A DNA stretch of 64,000 nucleotides from Plumapathes pennacea (GCA_964036295.1 OZ038462.1:1371501-1435500), one strand, 5' to 3'; positions 23,001 through 32,690 are shown, numbered from the stretch's first letter. Program-made: numbers and translations. The notes: generated from the letters alone by a model not told the origin.

Positions 23001-26000
23001 TTGGCTCACCCAAAGTAAATAATTGTTAAATAGTTTATTCTCTTCAAAAAGCATTATTATGAAAATTCCCATAGTTATATTTGTAAATTTAACCCCAATA
23101 TCTCTTTGGGCTTGTTGGTTTAGTGTACTATTTGAGATGACAGTGAACCAAAGCCAATCACAAAGGCTGTAAAAAACATTTTCAACAAATCCGAGTTTGC
23201 GTTTGTTTTCAAACTGAAGAAGAAAACAATTAGCAGTGCAAAGAAACGCCATCACCACTTGTTTGTTTGCGTGAGAATATCGCAATCGGGTTTTGCTTTC
23301 ATTCCTGATTGGCCAAGGATGCGTCCAAACTTGTTTATACGAACTTATGTGCACTTTAATTTAATTCGTTACTTCTCCTGGTAGAAAGCCCATACCAGGT
23401 AACAGAGGGGGTAGTGGTCCTTTCCTGTTGTAATCGGGGGGACGGGGTAGGGATGCGGCGGCTTTAGGCGTCTGAAACAAATGTTTCTGCCTCTCCTTGT
23501 TCCTCTCCTTTATAAAAAAAGAAGAAGAACAACAACAACAACACCAAACAAAAAAAACAGAACATTGGTAATTCAATCTGAAACACAAATAGACAGCTTA
23601 ATCACCAGGACGGGAGAGGACGACGGCAACGTCGGTGAAACAATAAAACTTATTGCAGAAGACAAAAGGCGCACGTGAATATGTGAAATTGACATGATCT
23701 CGGGTCGTCGTGCTCACGCGTTCGACTCCAGATGCTTCGGTTTTAGGCTGTTTTCAGTACGTGGACGACATTTTGAGACGATGAAAGCAATAGAACTTCG
23801 GCAAAAACGGAACAAATTTGAGAAAATTAAGAATAGGCGAAGTTACAAAGACATAAGGAATATACGGAGACACTGTTTTCCTGGTTCCCCACGTTGCTGT
23901 CGCCGTCCTAGTTTGCTTAAGCTCCCCAATAGCTGAGGACGGCAACGGCAAACTCGGCAAAATAAGAATAACTGCAAAAAGAAAGGTGCAGGTAAATATA
24001 TGAGACCAAGCCGATCTCGGGGTCGTCACCTGCTCTCGCTTGCGACTTCAAATGCCTCGACATTTCGAGAACCATGTTAGATAGTCATTCTCTTTATAAG
24101 AGACGATGAACGCAAAGAACCTCGCGAAAATGTTACTAACACTTCTCGAGACATTTTTTTTTTATTGTTTCCTTGAGATGCCGTCGACGTCTTAACAGGA
24201 AGGCGAAGCTTATCTACGACAATGTAGCACATACAATAAAGGCACAATTTCGATCATATATGCGCCTGAAATAATAAACCGAGCTAGAGATGCGCGGCCA
24301 GTGGACATTCAAAGGCAGCGACCGTTGATAAAACTGGGACTCGCCCCAGGCATTTGCAAACGCGCCACGGGAAGCTGTGACGTTGCGCTCCGAACAGCGG
24401 GACACAAATTTGAATTAAGTGCAAAATGCAGATACTCTCAACCTTTCAAGAAGAAAATGTGTGAACGATGAAGGGTTAATGTATCTCTGGCGGTGAGAAA
24501 ATAAAAGAGAAAATATTGAAGTTGATCACTCAGATTTTCCACACGGCGCGAGACTGCGCAAGAGTTGAGAACAGGAAAAATAACAGAACAACAGTACCTT
24601 TAGTTGTGCCAGCAATTCCATTCTGGAAACCAATCTGCAAGACGCGCCGTGAAAAGAGCAGGTTCGTTGCGTGTTAAAAGGAACGAGAGGGTTTAGTAGT
24701 TTGGCAGATGTAATTTACGCCTAAGGAGTTCTCACTACTGGCTGATCCCATTTAAACAGCACCGTTAAGTGAAAAGTAGTAGTAATAGTATTAGTAGTAT
24801 TAGTAGCTTTACATTCTAGTTCGGCCGTGGTGTTACTTTTCTGTAAATGCTAATAATTACACTGGCATTTACCACCTCAGTAATACATGGCAGTTATCAA
24901 ATGGCAAACAAATTGAACTCTTACGTATCCTCTTCCACCTCTTCCTGGAAATAAAGAGTTTACGAATTAAAAAAAATTACACGTACGTAGATGCTGATAG
25001 AATTCGAGACACTGAAGTAATCAGGTTTAACTCTGTTTCTCCACCATAAAAGAAAAAGAAACATCATTTCTGAAAATGGCTGTCTATTTTAAAGGAAATA
25101 TATTTGGCCAACGGTGTGATGCATATTTAAGATGCATGTACTTGAAATAATTAGGACTGACTTGGTAATGCGAAGAAAGCTGACTAAGGAAGTGACGTCA
25201 AGACTATATTTCCGGCACAGACGTTTTAATAGAAATACTCAGTCATTAATGTCTGTTGGAGAGAAACATACAAAACAAACATAATCAAAGACAACTTACT
25301 TCTTTAAAATCGGTACTCTCGCTGTCGGCCTGGGATAGCGAGAAATAGATAGAAAATAATGATAACAATAAGGACATCAATATTTCCATGACAACACCTG
25401 ATTAAACAATTGCGCAGTGCATGGCATTACAGCCTGGTTTGAATGGAAGAACTGTCAAGAGCAAATATCACGCACCTCTCGACTACTGCTGTAGCTTGAA
25501 GAGCTGGCACTGCTCACATTGCTACCGATACCTAAAACGGTAAATGGCGTTCTTTAACAATACATTCACAGTGCACAGTTTTCACAAAGTTATCTGGAAT
25601 GTAAGCTCTAGTTCACATGTACGCATGCGTAGTACATCCCTCATTAGCGTGCAGCGGAAGAGATACTGTAGCACAGATACAAAGATGCCCGATGAAAACC
25701 TATCGTTATGTTGAATATTATTGGAATTATTAATTCCTCATTCCTCGTAGGCCGCATTCATTACTACGTCAATTGGCTTGTTGCGCGCAATGAATGCTGG
25801 TCATTGTAGTCACGCAGTTCACGAATGCGGCGGCCGTTTTAAAGGTCTCTGATCTTTATGATGATCTAATAACTTCTTGTTGGTTCGCACTTTATACCCT
25901 GCAAACATAACCTTCGATTTCCCCTACTAGATCCTTCTCAAGCGTTTTTGAATAACTTACTTATGCGGGAGCTAGTAGATCCGCTTCTAGAAATTTTACT

Positions 26001-29000
26001 CTGTCATTGTAAAAGGAAACAAAATGTTCGTATTAGTTATGCAGTTATGACAAAAAAGTTAACAAATGCTGGACATGAAGCTAAATATCAAACCTAACTC
26101 AGAAGCCTAACAAAGAATTCCGTTTGCAAGGTAAAACCTTTTCCAACACCAACATCTTCCCTTGTAAAATTTTTACACAATAAACAGCACGTATAACTCA
26201 CACGCATCTGTCCCATTAACTTAGAGTGCGTTTCTTTAATAGATCCATGATCCAAAGTATCCAATTTTGAATATGATCCAGTGAATCAATCCTCAGTGTG
26301 GATCACATGCATTCATTATCCGGATTTGGATTTCAGTAAAGAAACAGAGAATCTGTTCTTGGATTTGTGATCGGGATTTGGATTCCTAAAAAGAAACACA
26401 CCCTTAGTGTCAGCTATTATTCATTATATCCAACAAAAGTCGAGAAAAAAACTAAATAATTACTTCACGATAATATTCAATGTAGACAAATTAAAAACCA
26501 TTAAATGAAAAGACAAACAAGCAAACACATACGCAAGTATTGGTACCAACCTGTATACTCTTTCTTTCACTGCCCTTGCTTCCTGAGAATGAATTCCTTG
26601 TTCGCAATGCAAATTGGTCTCTTCTTCGAACTAAACCCAATCGAAATATTACTTTGATTTTAGCTGGTTGGAACTATTTTTGTGAGAATAATCTTACTTC
26701 GGTTTTCTTCCTCTGCCTCTCGCCAAATATATCGCACAGTACGGAGGATTTTCCAATTGATAGCCTTCTTAGATGAGAACTGATTTAGTTATTAATTCTC
26801 GCTACTGCCCTCGCACACTGTAGATGGAAGAATTTAAGTATTTTTTAGCTCAAGAGTAAAAGGAATGATGTAATGAAACTATACCTAGATGCTGGATGTT
26901 GGAGTTTCCTGTCCGTGGGGAGTGGTAACCCTCCTGGTGCAGAACAACACTCATAGAACGAGGGATTTTATCAACTGGAGCGTTAGAACCTGGGACATCG
27001 TACTCGAACTCAGGGGAAGCCTGGTCTGTAAAACAAATGCAGGAATGTCTGTGTCAGAAATGTCGAAAAATAAAAGTAGTCATATCAAACCAAGCACCCT
27101 GCATTTTACGGCTTCTCACCCCCCCCCCCCCCCCCCCCCCCCTCCATCACGTGATTTACCTGAAGCACTGTCCATTTCTTCATAAATCTCTTCACTGACT
27201 GCCTCCGCAGTTCCGGTGTTTGTGCAGACATAACCAGAACCATCGTTAGGGGCATTTAGTTCAGGTATGTAGTAGTAGCGTCTTCCATCTCTTTCAATAA
27301 AGTCAGTGGGTTGTTCGTTCATGTCACAATAGTCATCCTCGTCACCTTCAGTGCCACCTTGAGAGTTGTCATGGTAATCGTGAGTGCTTGTGTAGACGTA
27401 GAAGTCGGCGCCTTCTTGAAAGTTCATGTAGTGGTACCGTTTGCCGTCCATATCAATGTAATCGACTTCCGCGTCTGGGTTTTGCATGTCAACATAGTAT
27501 GGTTTACTTTTCTCGGTCCCCATGTCTTCATATAGTTCATCCTTGGCCTGAAAATAGCATTCACAATTTTATATCGCTTGAGGAAACGTCCTCACGAATG
27601 TCTTCGACATTTCTTCTATTTAAATATTATAGTATCGTTAAAAAAAAGTTTCTGTTGTCGAAGTCACCCGTCACTTTCATCGTCATGCGCAGTTCGCTAA
27701 GATATTTTGGCGGACAAGCTGACGATAAAACTAATTAGCGGACAAATTGGAGAATGGCTTATTTGATCAAGCTCAGCAGAAAGATTTACTTCACAGGCAA
27801 TCGTTCAAACGAGAAGTAAAACGTACACTGTACTATTTTCTACTGCGCGTGATCGTGAGCAAGTGCAACAAGATATTTGCATCAATGAAAACAAGCGACG
27901 TAAGCACAAGAGGTATACGTCCGTGAAAGCAGGAGACACAAGCGCAAGGACAAGAAATAATGGACTTTGCGCAATTCTTCGGAATGGCCTATCTAAAAAA
28001 AGTTCACACAGAAAAAATTGGCTCTTTAGTGCATTAAACAGCTGAGATATAGGCTTTTGAAGTTCAAATTGCTTCATACTAAACCCTCTTATTTGGTGTT
28101 GGTTCCTTTGATTTGGAACCAACGCTAAATAAGAGAGTTAGTTAAGACTATCTGGAACTTTAAACTTCTCTATCTTCGCTTTCAGTAGGGCTAGCGATTT
28201 GAAATTTTGCACACGTTCTTTCAGCAGCTGTGTATATCGCATGATGTGGTTTTGAGGTTTAAATGGAAAAGTTTGCAAAATGATGATGTCACACTTTACC
28301 ACTCTATTCTGGGTGGCTAGAGCTCCCTGAGTCCAGACTATGTGAGGCAGAATATTTTTCTAGCCCTGACATATGATACAAAGTCATTGTAAGGGTGTGC
28401 TTGCCTGGAAGGCATGAAGAAGCGTTGCCAGCTCAGAGTTTCCCGACGCTTCTGCGAGATTAACTGGCCGCTGGCTGTCTTTATTGCTGAGAAAGCACGC
28501 CTGTAAGGCACCAGGGCACTCCATCAGCTTTTCAACAAGAACAGAAAGTCCATGCTCTGCTGCGAAGTGAAGTAGGGTGGGGTGTTTCATTGCTGAGTGA
28601 CTTGGTCCTTGAGATCCTAATTGAGAAAAGAAAAATCCGAAATGTATGTTGACAAAACGAGACATTTCTTGTAAAAAATGAGTTTGATTTGCATGGAAGT
28701 GAACATGTTCAAATCAAACTTGAAAATGCAGAAACATTTAAAACTTCTCTGCAAATGTGAACATTCATCAAAAGCTTTTGTTTGAGTGGTTACATGACAG
28801 TTCAGGTCACCGTTGGATGCTGTAAACATTACAGTACTATGTAATGTATTCATTGAGAACGTTTCATTTGAGTGGTACTGGTCACACCTCTAGGTTTTAT
28901 TTGACAGTTCAGGAGTTGGAGGTGACCACTGACAGTTTAAACCAATTCTAGGTTGAGTAAAATTTGTTTTACAGTCTTACAGTTAAAACAAAAATACCAA

Positions 29001-30444
29001 AAAAGAAATACACACCTGGGCTTTTAATGCTGTCTAGAAGATAAAATCCACCAGGAGAATTAAGCTGGAAGGAGTCGGCCATGGCACTGTCAAGAATTGG
29101 AATTTCCGAAGGAGAAATTTCCAAGGACTCACACATAAAAGCAACAGGATCTAGAGCTCCCTTGATGAGAGAGCGCATGGATTCGTATCTTGTAGTAAAT
29201 CGAAAGCGGTGCTGCCCCAGAAGGATCCTGTTAAACCCATGATACACATAAGCTGTTACTTCCTCCGCTGGGTAGTAAGCTGAAACAAAAATGCTGTATC
29301 AGTATAACATAGTTTACATAGTATCCAGTTTCTGCAAGTTACATCACACTCATTGAAAAGTACTTGTCATCCAAATTTCTGGACATGCTATGCAACATTT
29401 TTGGTCCTTAGATCAAACTATCATGAACATGCACTTAATACATACATATTCTTCCTTGATCGCTCAAACACAGTGATGCCTAAAAAACTTACGTGGAGTT
29501 TCCAGCTGTAAAGTGAGATTGTTGAGCCGTCTGGCCGTAACTTGCAGTGCCTTTTTTCCCACAAAATCCACCATAAATGGTCCCTTTGCTGGGAGGCTTT
29601 GCTTGAAGATGATAACCATGGGCTCTTTTGCCTTTAATGGAAAATTGTACTCACAATATTACACTCTGTGATGAATGAATGGTATTACATTACAAAAACC
29701 TATCCGCGGTGCCATAAAAACATGAATATAACACAGTCTAAAAAGGCTTTGGGCAAACAAACATCCCATACTGAACAGTGAAAACATGAGTCCTGAGTCT
29801 GAAAAGCAATGCAATCAGAGTATCCTGAAAACCTATCCATTATATATGGGACATACCACTTTCACAAGTACAGGGACAACAGGCATGCAGATGTTAATGG
29901 ACTGAGCCTACAGGTAAATATTTTGGGGGGGAGCAACAAAAAGCTATAATCTGGTATAGCGCAAAAGTCCCTGATACAAATATTTCGTTAGTGCAGACTG
30001 AGATGCTACCGGTCAAGGAAACTGGAGGATGGGTAAAATGAAGAATGGAAAGAATGGAACGGGAAGGCTCTTATTTCACTTTTGGGAAAAGAGCCCTGAG
30101 TATTAACTGCACAATGTGGTGTCAGACTCAGGTGTGCAAAGTTTGTCTACAGCAGTCTGCCCACCCCTTCTCTACCCTATACTCACATTATATTGTGCCT
30201 TTTCTGGCACAATAGCAGCAATCCTCAAATCTACAGAAACAAAGGAAGCATTTTATTCAATGTTAGTCACTGGAGACTTTGACTCCTTCTCCTGTCCCCC
30301 CACCCCACCACCCTGCCACTCTTCCCCTAAACCCAGGGATTAACGTTCCATTGGAATGTAGGTTATAAATATCACACCTTGAGAGGACAATTCTCCATCA
30401 GTATCAATTCCTGACTCTGGCAACCTAGACATTCCACTTGCATG
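12839..30444 (-). CDS. Composite adaptor: DBB - ankyrin - YxxM - Pro-rich - ZU5 - UPA-like - GT4 glycosyltransferase fold
   Basis: Exons on the - strand: 30444-30378, 29631-29493, 29279-29016, 28616-28405, 27547-27160, 27025-26885, 26582-26551, 26000-25961, 25531-25476, 25329-25300, 24944-24925, 24634-24598, 23471-23396, 20538-20473, 19074-18551, 18208-18065, 16271-16164 and 14038-12839. Every junction is phase-compatible. From the first ATG at 30443 the product is 1180 residues. The first exon begins in phase 2, so an upstream coding exon is likely. Approximate residue map: DBB 1-156, ankyrin-like 157-227, YxxM region 228-356, Tyr/Ser/acidic/Pro linker 357-522, ZU5 523-697, UPA-like 698-781, GT4-like 782-1180. 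The front half matches the PI3K adaptors BCAP/BANK1/Dof; ZU5-UPA recalls UNC5 and PIDD. The assembly is by eye, without transcripts; two adjacent genes are the main alternative. Confidence 0.8.
14039..16163. other. intron of the composite gene with a foldback element
   Basis: This is a 2.1-kb stretch between the GT4 exon and the preceding exon. It has an ACAAAC simple repeat at 14050-14075, the inverted repeat at 14500-14750, and open frames (for example 14285-14683 on - and 15660-16130 on +) with no recognisable domain and no good splice context. Confidence 0.5.
14500..14750. repeat. foldback element, ~75-bp arms
   Basis: Left arm 14500-14576 (contains GAATGGAGTACCGAAAGTGC and GGGACGCGTGTATGAAA) is repeated in inverse orientation at about 14677-14750, with roughly 100 bases between. 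Identity is about 90% by eye. It fits a miniature inverted-repeat element in an intron. Confidence 0.8.
16164..18208 (-). CDS. Two beta-rich exons after ZU5 (UPA-like segment)
   Basis: Exon 18208-18065 encodes ALEVRLHEKGLSY, TLFVERDENVNVKVEC and DVHIEPLQW. Exon 16271-16164 encodes VSISKGSNDTKRIKFLVAD and VKVELLFSFENHGG. Both are in phase 0 at both ends. Alternating hydrophobic residues and the position directly after ZU5 suggest a UPA domain, as in UNC5 and PIDD, but the length (84 residues) is short for a complete UPA, so this is tentative. The intron between them carries a nearly 1-kb palindrome. Confidence 0.68.
16685..17660. repeat. near-1-kb imperfect palindrome
   Basis: The left half (16685-17125) and right half (17135-17660) are inverse copies. 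GCAACTTGTCTCGCAACGG matches CCGTTGCGAGACAAGTTGC, and CTCTTGATCGCGC matches GCGCGATCAAGAG. TGTAACAGGGCC matches GGCCCTGTTACA near the centre, about 17130. A further inner palindrome is at 17200-17300. The motif GCAACTTG and its complement occur many times. It sits in an intron of the composite gene and is probably a foldback transposon; no transposase is encoded. Confidence 0.85.
18551..19074 (-). CDS. ZU5-domain exon of the composite gene
   Basis: This 524-nt exon begins after a TTGCTACACAG acceptor with GHVLPEVVLQ and continues VGSKGAELSYYGCTVSIPAGAL, the start of a ZU5 domain (strand, glycine turn, then (I/L)PPGAL-type motif). It continues with TEIEISLETF, LVSPVLRLEP, FECPVTVSLPV, TLMCCMHEGWSEV and FQCSHFSAYCCVLDE; the FxxxHFS pattern near the end is typical of ZU5. 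ZU5 domains occur in ankyrins, UNC5 netrin receptors and PIDD. The exon ends ATCGAG before GTATCA in phase 0. The upstream Pro-rich exon ends in phase 1, exactly what this exon needs. Confidence 0.85.
19948..20130. repeat. first partial copy of an intronic dispersed repeat
   Basis: GAGAATATCGTAATCGGG, TCATTCCTGATTGGCCAAGG, ACTTTCGATAGTCATCCG and ACATGGGGC...GAGGCGG are shared with 21807-22110, and the first part also with 23270-23332. It lies in the intron between the ZU5 exon and the Pro-rich exon. Confidence 0.75.
20473..27025 (-). CDS. Linker exons of the composite gene (Ser-rich, acidic, Pro-rich; eight of 20-76 nt)
   Basis: Exons 27025-26885, 26582-26551, 26000-25961, 25531-25476, 25329-25300, 24944-24925, 24634-24598, 23471-23396 and 20538-20473. 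Apart from the first (141 nt) they are 20-76 nt long. In order they give SKGSERKSIQ, SKISRSGSTSSRI, SNVSSASSSSYSSSRE, ADSESTDFKE, EEVEED, LVSRMELLAQLK, LPRPPDYNRKGPLPPLLP and PPAPKPRPRSRKSSYL. The last two carry PxxP-type SH3 ligands, as in the Pro-rich tail of BCAP. Each was accepted only because acceptor, donor and phase fit both neighbours. The 32-nt exon at 26551 has the weakest splice signals (donor GTTGGT). Alternative inclusion of such small exons is likely. Confidence 0.7.
20973..21870. repeat. long direct repeat, copy 1 (~890 bp)
   Basis: This copy begins at GTTACCTTTCCCCGTTTCC and runs through GGGAGGGGTGGGGGTGG, TGAGCCTCTCTACAACGACC, CGATCAACACTTTGTTTAG and ATTGATTGGCC-type sequence to CCAAGGATGCGTCCAAAC. 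It is almost identical to 22443-23335, about 1470 bases away. No protein is encoded. Confidence 0.85.
22250..22440. repeat. TIR-type miniature element related to one in the TMEM9 intron
   Basis: ATGAGAGTATATTACACGCTGACG, CTCGTGTTCTCCCAACTTCCC and GCGTGTTTAGATGAGG are shared with 49190-49450. The flanking TTATAAAATA...GATGCTACGCGCG is shared too. It is inserted immediately before copy 2 of the long direct repeat. Confidence 0.75.
22443..23335. repeat. long direct repeat, copy 2 (~890 bp)
   Basis: This is the partner of 20973-21870, with small indels (for example, copy 1 has a TCTG run near 21301 that is absent here). Both copies lie in one intron of the composite gene, between exons 23471-23396 and 20538-20473. 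Confidence 0.85.
26219..26405. repeat. miniature inverted-repeat element (TIR with GTTTCTTT)
   Basis: The ends TTAGAGTGCGTTTCTTTAAT and AAAAGAAACACACCCTTAG are imperfect inverted repeats, and the interior holds several GGATTTGGAT / ATCCAAA motifs in both orientations. It is intronic in the composite gene. Confidence 0.55.
27119..27142 (+). repeat. poly-C tract
   Basis: This is a run of about 24 C on + directly beside the donor of the YxxM exon, 17 bases beyond the splice site. On the transcribed strand it is a G run, which could affect splicing. Its length may be unreliable in assembly. Confidence 0.8.
27160..27547 (-). CDS. Tyrosine-rich exon with six YxxM PI3K-docking motifs
   Basis: This exon of the composite gene encodes 129 residues with YEDM, YVDM, YIDM, YHYM, YCDM and YEEM. 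Phosphorylated YxxM is the classic ligand of the p85 SH2 domains; vertebrate BCAP carries the same motif type after its ankyrin region (family knowledge). The exon shows an internal duplication: DYIDMDGKRYHYMN followed by FYVYTST, and DFIERDGRRYYYIPE followed by GYVCTNT. The second copy has lost the Met of YHYM (YYYI). Acceptor TATTTTCAG; donor GGTAAATC at 27159. The next exon adds EYDVPG (a YxxP type SH2 site) and EGYHSP. Confidence 0.88.
28086..28135 (+). repeat. perfect 21-bp hairpin with 8-nt loop in an intron
   Basis: CTCTTATTTGGTGTTGGTTCC at 28086-28106, loop TTTGATTT, and its pairing partner at 28115-28135. All 21 positions pair if two G-U wobbles are allowed in the + strand RNA. On the - strand (the gene's sense strand) those two become A/C mismatches. 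It could be a tiny element or a small-RNA hairpin. Confidence 0.7.
28405..30444 (-). CDS. DBB and ankyrin-type exons of the composite adaptor gene
   Basis: This is part of the 12839-30444 gene. Exons 30444-30378, 29631-29493 and 29279-29016 encode a DBB domain: MQVECLGCQSQELILMEN, then PFMVDFVGKKALQVTARRLN, then EEVTAYVYHGF and the conserved DPVAFMCESLEISP. Exon 28616-28405 encodes HPTLLHFAAEHGL, ECPGALQA and NLAEASGN, which parallels the LPTLLHFAAKYGL / CPGALQA ankyrin part of BCAP. In Dof, BCAP and BANK1 the DBB domain mediates dimerisation and coupling to receptors. The last exon ends CAG followed by GCAAGC, a GC-type donor. If it is not used, the frame reads on only seven codons to a stop. 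No TIR-like N terminus was found upstream. Confidence 0.85.
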
Positions 30445-31019
30445 CTGCAAATAGAAACAGCTTTGTCACACATAAACTGCATTTAAATGATGACTGGGGA
30501 TAGCAATGCGAAGGTTCACTTGCATTTAATGAACTAATATATATGCTGTGCTCCGATAACCTCAAGATTGACTGGCTGACTATTGTTTTTGACTCGGCAC
30601 CTTATTAAAACATTAATCCTCTGAGCAAAGCGAGGGGTTTCTAAACGTGACAGCATCTGATTGAGTGAATGTCGAGGAATGTTCGTCTGTCATTCAGTCA
30701 GTCAAGAGGCAGACAAAACTTCATGTAAAGACTATCGGAAAACTATTCCACTCCTTATAAGGCAGTTCGTTCCTTATAAAGGATGCGTTTGACAGATTTG
30801 AACTAAACTTTGAACGAGGATTGAGTGGAAAATCCGTATTTAGCAAAGCCGCGAAGTACAAAGCCTTCGAAAACAAAAGCAGAGGCCAGAAATTGCTGCC
30901 ACAAAAGGATTATATGACAGAGTATGAAGTAAAAGCGGGCACAGCAGACAACTGAACTCCGCAAAAACTACAGTGCATAAAACTAACGGCTTTGAGGCAT
31001 CTGATCTGAGGACAACAAA

Positions 31020-32030
31020 CTCAGTTCCAATCGCGATGCTGTTTTGTGTTGAACGTAGGTACTTATTCAGAAATGACAAGCAACAAAGGTCTGCAGTCAG
31101 TGGAAATTGACAACCGTGACAAATTACAAGTACATTTATATTCTCGTATCCGGTGACTTGACCATTCAAGAAAATAATATAATCTGAATGCTGATAATTT
31201 TCTCTCAAAGTGTTGTTTTTAATACGCTTCTGTCCCCAGTACATACATACATACTTTATTTACCCGTCCCCAAAGGGGCTTTTCAGGGAAAATGTTAACA
31301 TAAATTGCAAAGAATATAATACAATCCCAATACTACTATAATAGTCCTAATACTACTATATAATAGTTTGGGCTAGGGTATTCGCACAGCGCAATCCGGA
31401 ACTTGGGGCTTGAATGTTTTAGTCAGATGGAGCTACCGCATGTTTTCTTTCAATATCAAACAATTCAGCTGGAACTGCAACTGTGTAATTCGAGAAATGC
31501 GGCTGCGATTTGACTACCCTCCGAGCTGCGCGGCCGCATCCTGTGAAGGATGACTAGGTTTGAAGCATGTATACAACTTTAAGTAAACCCTTCAAGTTTT
31601 GCTTCGATTCTTGGAGAAATTTAGGCTGTTTTGATGTACAAAACAGTTTGGTTTCATAAAGTATTCACAACCTAGACAATGCCACGGTTCAGTGCCCTTC
31701 AAAGTTTAAAATATATCGCACAGTAAGCCTATTTGTACTGCATATGAATGAATTCAAAGCTGGAAAACTAGAAACACACTTCTTCGTTTGTGTTCATTTT
31801 TTTCCGTACTACGGCCGCTCAAGCAGACAGCATAAATTATTTTGGCGCGACGATGACCTCACCGTAAAAAGGTGTACGGCGTCATGCACGGTTATTTTTC
31901 AACGCAATGTTTTTTTCGCCTTTCTTTGCGTGCAGCACTTGACTTCCAAGAAGTTTTTGCGTCAAAACATTAGTAAAGCATCCATGCTAGGGCGAGGGGG
32001 TATCTGCGATTATCCCCGAACGAAGTGAGG
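31020..32030. repeat. duplicated ~1-kb block, copy A
   Basis: It shares with copy B (32655-33570), in the same order: GTTTTGTGTT...TACTTATT, ACAAGCAACAAAGG, CTTCAAGTTTTGCTT, TCGCACAG-AAGCCTATTT, CCGTACTACG, and GGGGGTATCTGCGATTATC. Divergence is considerable, about 25-30% by eye with indels. Confidence 0.7.
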
Positions 32031-32243
32031 GAAATACTCAAGACGCTAATGCAGTAGTATTATCGCCTTATCGGAGACTCCAAGCCTGCCGCCATCTCGA
32101 AATCTAATGTTCGTCTGTCAGTCTGTCAGTCTGTCAGTCTGTCAGTCTTGCGTGCGACCTCGTCCCCAGTTCCTATCGCGTCGCTGCAGAACCAATAACA
32201 AAGGCCGGATCGATCACGTGTGGCTCTGTAGTTTTACTCGCAA

Positions 32244-32690
32244 TTGAACGAAGCAACTACAGTATATCGTAGCTGTGTTCACGAAAATAGAAAACTTGAA
32301 ACACAACAGTCTCGCGAAGCTCGTCTTCAAAAGAGAAGGGAACAGGTACGAGCAAGGCGGAACCGTGAAACGATCAAACAGCGCCAAGTTCGTCTCGACA
32401 AAAGACGGAACTATGACCGAAAAGAAAACAGCGCATGAATGCCGATCGAAAGCGACATGAAGAGAAGCGGGTAACACAGACAACTCCGCAAAGAGAACAG
32501 CGCTTGAAAGCGAATCGAGACCTTCAGGAGAAAAAGCGGGCCGAAGAGAAGACTCCGCAAAGACAACAGCGCATGAATGCCGACCAAAAGCGACATGAAC
32601 AGAAGCGGGTAACACAGACAACTCCACAAAGGGAACAGCGCTTGAAAGCAAATCGGGAGCTTCAGACGCCGTTTTGTGTTAAACTCAGAT
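32244..32690 (+). pseudogene. Helitron-like N-terminal fragment (Arg/Gln/Glu-rich repeats), broken
   Basis: Two overlapping frames (32244-32438, then 32435 onward) encode repeats such as QSREARLQKRREQVRARR, TTPQREQRLKANRDLQEK and NADQKRHEQKR. Arrays of the kind 'ETPEQREERLRR...' precede the Rep/helicase region in animal Helitrons and related PIF1-like elements. The frame shifts near 32437 and runs into copy B of the duplicated block with no Rep or helicase domain. This is a non-autonomous remnant or a captured fragment. Confidence 0.55.

Noticed and set aside
27116-27160. C-terminal poly-Gly extension of the YxxM exon
   Set aside because: It is the poly-C tract read through past a good GTAAAT donor; splicing to 27025 restores a sensible frame.
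30840-31244. 134-codon - frame as a possible 5' exon of the composite gene
   Set aside because: It lies within copy A of the duplicated block, is disrupted in copy B, and resembles neither a DBB nor a TIR domain.
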